Below, one piece after another: positions 61,828-64,000 of a stretch of DNA of 64,000 nt. The stretch spans positions 74,570-138,569 of the forward strand of contig CAZQCF010000007.1 in the NCBI GenBank assembly GCA_964592235.1. Reading direction: 5' to 3'. A program made the translations under genes and the position numbers. Source of the DNA: PLA3 sp964592235. GTDB taxonomy: Bacteria; Planctomycetota; Phycisphaerae; UBA1845; UTPLA1. The notes beneath the pieces are model-generated. The model worked only from the letters and a program-made list of their open reading frames with translations, ran no database searches and had not been told where the DNA came from. Each line of letters begins with the position of its first letter. Within the stretch, counting starts at the first letter, position 1.

Positions 61828-64000
61828 TCACGGAATCAGCAAGGACACGAATCCCTGCACATCGGCTCCATCAACGTTTCCATCCGGTTGCATATCGCCG
61901 TTGACAATGGAACACCCGGAATTCGCAGCGCCGTAGCCGGTCGGATCCAGGAGCGCCAGCGCGAATGCCGCAATATCCGATTCGTTTACCACGCAATCAC
62001 AATTCATGTCGCCGGTGAGATTGGGACACAACTCGAAGATATACACCGCGCCGGAATTAGTCGCACTGTTATCGCCTTGATCGCCGTTCAAGCCCGTGGC
62101 GTTGCTGTCCTCGAGGTATGCAGCAATGAATACCGTACTGTTGCTCAAAGCAATTGAAATGCCAAACCAATCACCTGACTCGGAATTTGAGGACTTTATA
62201 TAGGCTTGTTGAGTCCAGCTGACACCATCGCGCACAAACAAGTAAGCTGCCCCGGATTCTGGCGCTGTGTTATTTGATTGGTCACCATTCATGCCCGTCG
62301 CGTTGCTCGCTTCGTTCCACGCGCCGACGATCACCAAGTCCCCGCTAACGGCGACTCTACCTCCAAATTTATCCCTCGCATCCGTATTCGATGCCTTGAG
62401 GTACGCCTGCTGGCTCCACGTCGTGCCATTTCGTACGAAGATGTAAGCGGCCCCGGAATCGGGCGCTCCATTGAGCCCCTCATCTCCATTCACGCCCGTG
62501 GTTTCGCTGTCCTCCAGCCATGCGCCGATCACAGCCGTGTCGTTATCCAGGCTTACCGACACTCCGAATTCATCGAGCGCTTCCGTATTGGACGCCTTCA
62601 GGTACGCCTGCTGACTCCACGTCGTGCCATCTCGAACAAAGACATAGGCCGCTCCGGCCCGATGGGCGCTGTTGTCGGATTGGTTGCCGTTGACGCCCGT
62701 TGCATTGCTTGCTTCTTCCTTAGCGCAAATCACCATGGTATCTCCGTCCAATGCCAACGAACCGCCAAAATTGTCGCCGAGGCCCGTATTGGATGCCTTC
62801 ACGTAGGCCTGCTGGCTCCATGTCGTCCCATTGCGTACAAAGACGTAGGCCGCGCCGGAATTAGGCGCATTGAAGTTATTCTGGTTTCCGTTCACACCGG
62901 TTGCACCACTGCTATCGCCGATGGCCCCGACCACAATGGTGTCGCCGCTCACGGCCGTCGCTCGCCCGAAGTACCGATTGAAACTGCCGGAGTTTGATGC
63001 CTTAAGATAGGCTTGTTGACTCCACACCGTGCCGCTTCTCACAAAAACGTACGCCGCCCCAGACCCGAGGACGCTGTTATCAGCCTGGTTTCCATTCACT
63101 CCGGAAGCATTGCTACGTTCAAGCCAGGCACCCACGACGATCGTATCTCCGGAGATGTCCACGCTGCTTCCAAAGAGATCACTGGGATCGGGGTTCGAAG
63201 CCTTGAGGTATGCCTGCTGGGTCCATGTGCCGCCTGCATCGCGTACAAAGACGTAGGCCGCACCGGAATTGCTAAGGCTGTTGTCCGCCTGATTGCCATT
63301 CACTCCCGTCGCATTGCTGTCTTCTCCATTCGCCCCGACCACGACCGTGTCTCCGCTAATCGCCACGGATAGGCCGAATTGATCTCCCGCGTCGGTGTTC
63401 GATGCCTTGAGGTAGGCCTGCTGGGCGATGGGATCGACGGTGAGGGGGTAAACGGCGTCGGAATCGTCCACGACGATGCGAATGAATTGAGACTGATGAA
63501 TTGAGAATGATGAATGAGCAGGCTCAACAGGATGGGGGGTACGGGCGTCGGATTCAGTGAAATGGGTGGTACGGGCGTCTCGCCCGTCCGCGTCCTTGAC
63601 TTCCTCGAATCTCGCCGGAACCGTCGCACCCGTCGCATCGAAGACCGTCAGACCGTTGTAGTTCACTACCGCCGCGCCGGCGTCATTGACGAACGCCACG
63701 TTCCGCCCGTCGCCGCTGATGCGTGGCGCCAGATCGCCCCGCACCGCCAGCGTGAATTGCAAAGGTGGCACCGGCGTCTCGCCGGTGAGTCCCCCAGGCC
63801 GCTGATGCACCGTGTACCCGTGCTCCAGACCGCGCTGGTCATTTACAAACCACTCGGTCAGCGTCTCATCCCAGGCGTACTCCATCCGCTGACCGCAATG
63901 GCCGGCGATCGGCCGGGTCTCACCCACTTCGCGTAGCGCGTTCCCGCGACCAAAGCTGACCAGTTCAAGTCCCCACGACCACTCACCGGAATCCGCCGTC
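61828..64000 (-). CDS. Large FG-GAP repeat exoprotein with dockerin-like tail (5' end outside window)
   Basis: The frame is open to the right edge, so the N-terminus is missing. It has seven repeats of about 65 residues (QQAYLKASN....D.FG..V..SGDT.VVGA..E.SNATGVNGNQ.DN....SGAAYVFVR), the FG-GAP/integrin alpha pattern. The C-terminus is a dockerin-like pair (DMNCDCVVNESDIAAFALALLDP and NGDMQPDGNVDGADVQGFVSLL). Before the repeats, in-frame inserts GGLTGETPVPPL, DADGRDARTTHF and AHSSFSIHQSQF come from dispersed repeats. A cell-surface or secreted role is likely. Confidence 0.85.
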   Translation of the reverse strand, partial: TADSGEWSWGLELVSFGRGNALREVGETRPIAGHCGQRMEYAWDETLTEWFVNDQRGLEHGYTVHQRPGGLTGETPVPPLQFTLAVRGDLAPRISGDGRNVAFVNDAGAAVVNYNGLTVFDATGATVPARFEEVKDADGRDARTTHFTESDARTPHPVEPAHSSFSIHQSQFIRIVVDDSDAVYPLTVDPIAQQAYLKASNTDAGDQFGLSVAISGDTVVVGANGEDSNATGVNGNQADNSLSNSGAAYVFVRDAGGTWTQQAYLKASNPDPSDLFGSSVDISGDTIVVGAWLERSNASGVNGNQADNSVLGSGAAYVFVRSGTVWSQQAYLKASNSGSFNRYFGRATAVSGDTIVVGAIGDSSGATGVNGNQNNFNAPNSGAAYVFVRNGTTWSQQAYVKASNTGLGDNFGGSLALDGDTMVICAKEEASNATGVNGNQSDNSAHRAGAAYVFVRDGTTWSQQAYLKASNTEALDEFGVSVSLDNDTAVIGAWLEDSETTGVNGDEGLNGAPDSGAAYIFVRNGTTWSQQAYLKASNTDARDKFGGRVAVSGDLVIVGAWNEASNATGMNGDQSNNTAPESGAAYLFVRDGVSWTQQAYIKSSNSESGDWFGISIALSNSTVFIAAYLEDSNATGLNGDQGDNSATNSGAVYIFELCPNLTGDMNCDCVVNESDIAAFALALLDPTGYGAANSGCSIVNGDMQPDGNVDGADVQGFVSLLIP
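63477..63588. repeat. AATTGAGAATG and GGTGVPPV-type repeats in the FG-GAP gene
   Basis: AATGAATTGAGACTGATG and AATTGAGAATGATGAATG at 63481-63515, then GGGTACGGGCGTCGG and GGTGGTACGGGCGTCTCGCC up to 63588, all within the coding frame. Confidence 0.7.
63764..63787. repeat. GGTGVPPV-type repeat, LTGETPVPP reading
   Basis: GGTGGCACCGGCGTCTCGCC; on the coding strand it gives LTGETPVPP. A member of the family seen also in the methyltransferase and hydroxylase genes. Confidence 0.75.

Overview
The window is high-GC DNA that reads as a planctomycete, most likely from the Phycisphaerae side of the phylum. This is inferred from protein style: a PEP-CTERM exoprotein, a thrombospondin type-3 protein, an FG-GAP protein with a dockerin-like tail, zinc-ribbon membrane proteins ending CxxCGY..LR...RCPECG, and many short dispersed repeats translated in frame inside housekeeping enzymes. 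I saw no rRNA, no tRNA and no CRISPR array.

Layout. 1-10.5 kb is respiratory: a minus-strand diheme cytochrome c and membrane protein, two tiny tandem lipopeptide genes behind an outer-membrane barrel, then a plus-strand run of tetraheme lipoprotein, NHL-propeller/octaheme fusion, CcoI-type copper ATPase, SafE-like protein and DUF4405-like protein. 10.5-31 kb is mostly housekeeping (site-2 protease, trpS, HAD, MBL, PPi-type phosphofructokinase, RNA methyltransferase, rho, coaE, a PLP enzyme, threonine synthase) with an AT-richer kinase/Nudix pair at 17.1-18.5 kb. 31-44.6 kb is a molybdenum-hydroxylase/purine cluster (ssnA, mocA, ygfK, fused xdhD, xdhC and a three-subunit xanthine-dehydrogenase-type operon) interrupted by parDE-like and hicBA toxin-antitoxin pairs. 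44.7-53 kb holds a small lipoprotein coupled to uvrA, a zinc-ribbon membrane protein, an MFS transporter, an esterase and a glycosyltransferase.

53-60 kb is the most unusual part. A three-gene minus-strand cassette (lipoprotein, trypsin-fold protein without the catalytic serine, trypsin-like lipoprotein) occurs twice as diverged paralogues. Beside each copy is a 572-bp block that is about 99% identical between copies. In the first copy the block begins an apparent 1.2-kb structured non-coding RNA on the minus strand with its own promoter, strand-specific G-U stems, a C(UUCG)G hairpin and an intrinsic terminator. In the second copy only the first ~320 nt of the RNA remain and form the leader of the cassette. 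The second block adjoins rnpA and carries DnaA-box-like sequences.

The window ends with rnpA, a TSUP permease and the 3' part of a long FG-GAP surface protein. Several dispersed repeat families (GTGCCACTGCTT hairpins, GGTGVPPV-type, rcCGAGCCGCGACCG, AATTGAGAATG, GGTCAGTGG, CGCAATT, GGCTTGAGG) cross the whole window, and many lie inside conserved enzymes without breaking the frame.
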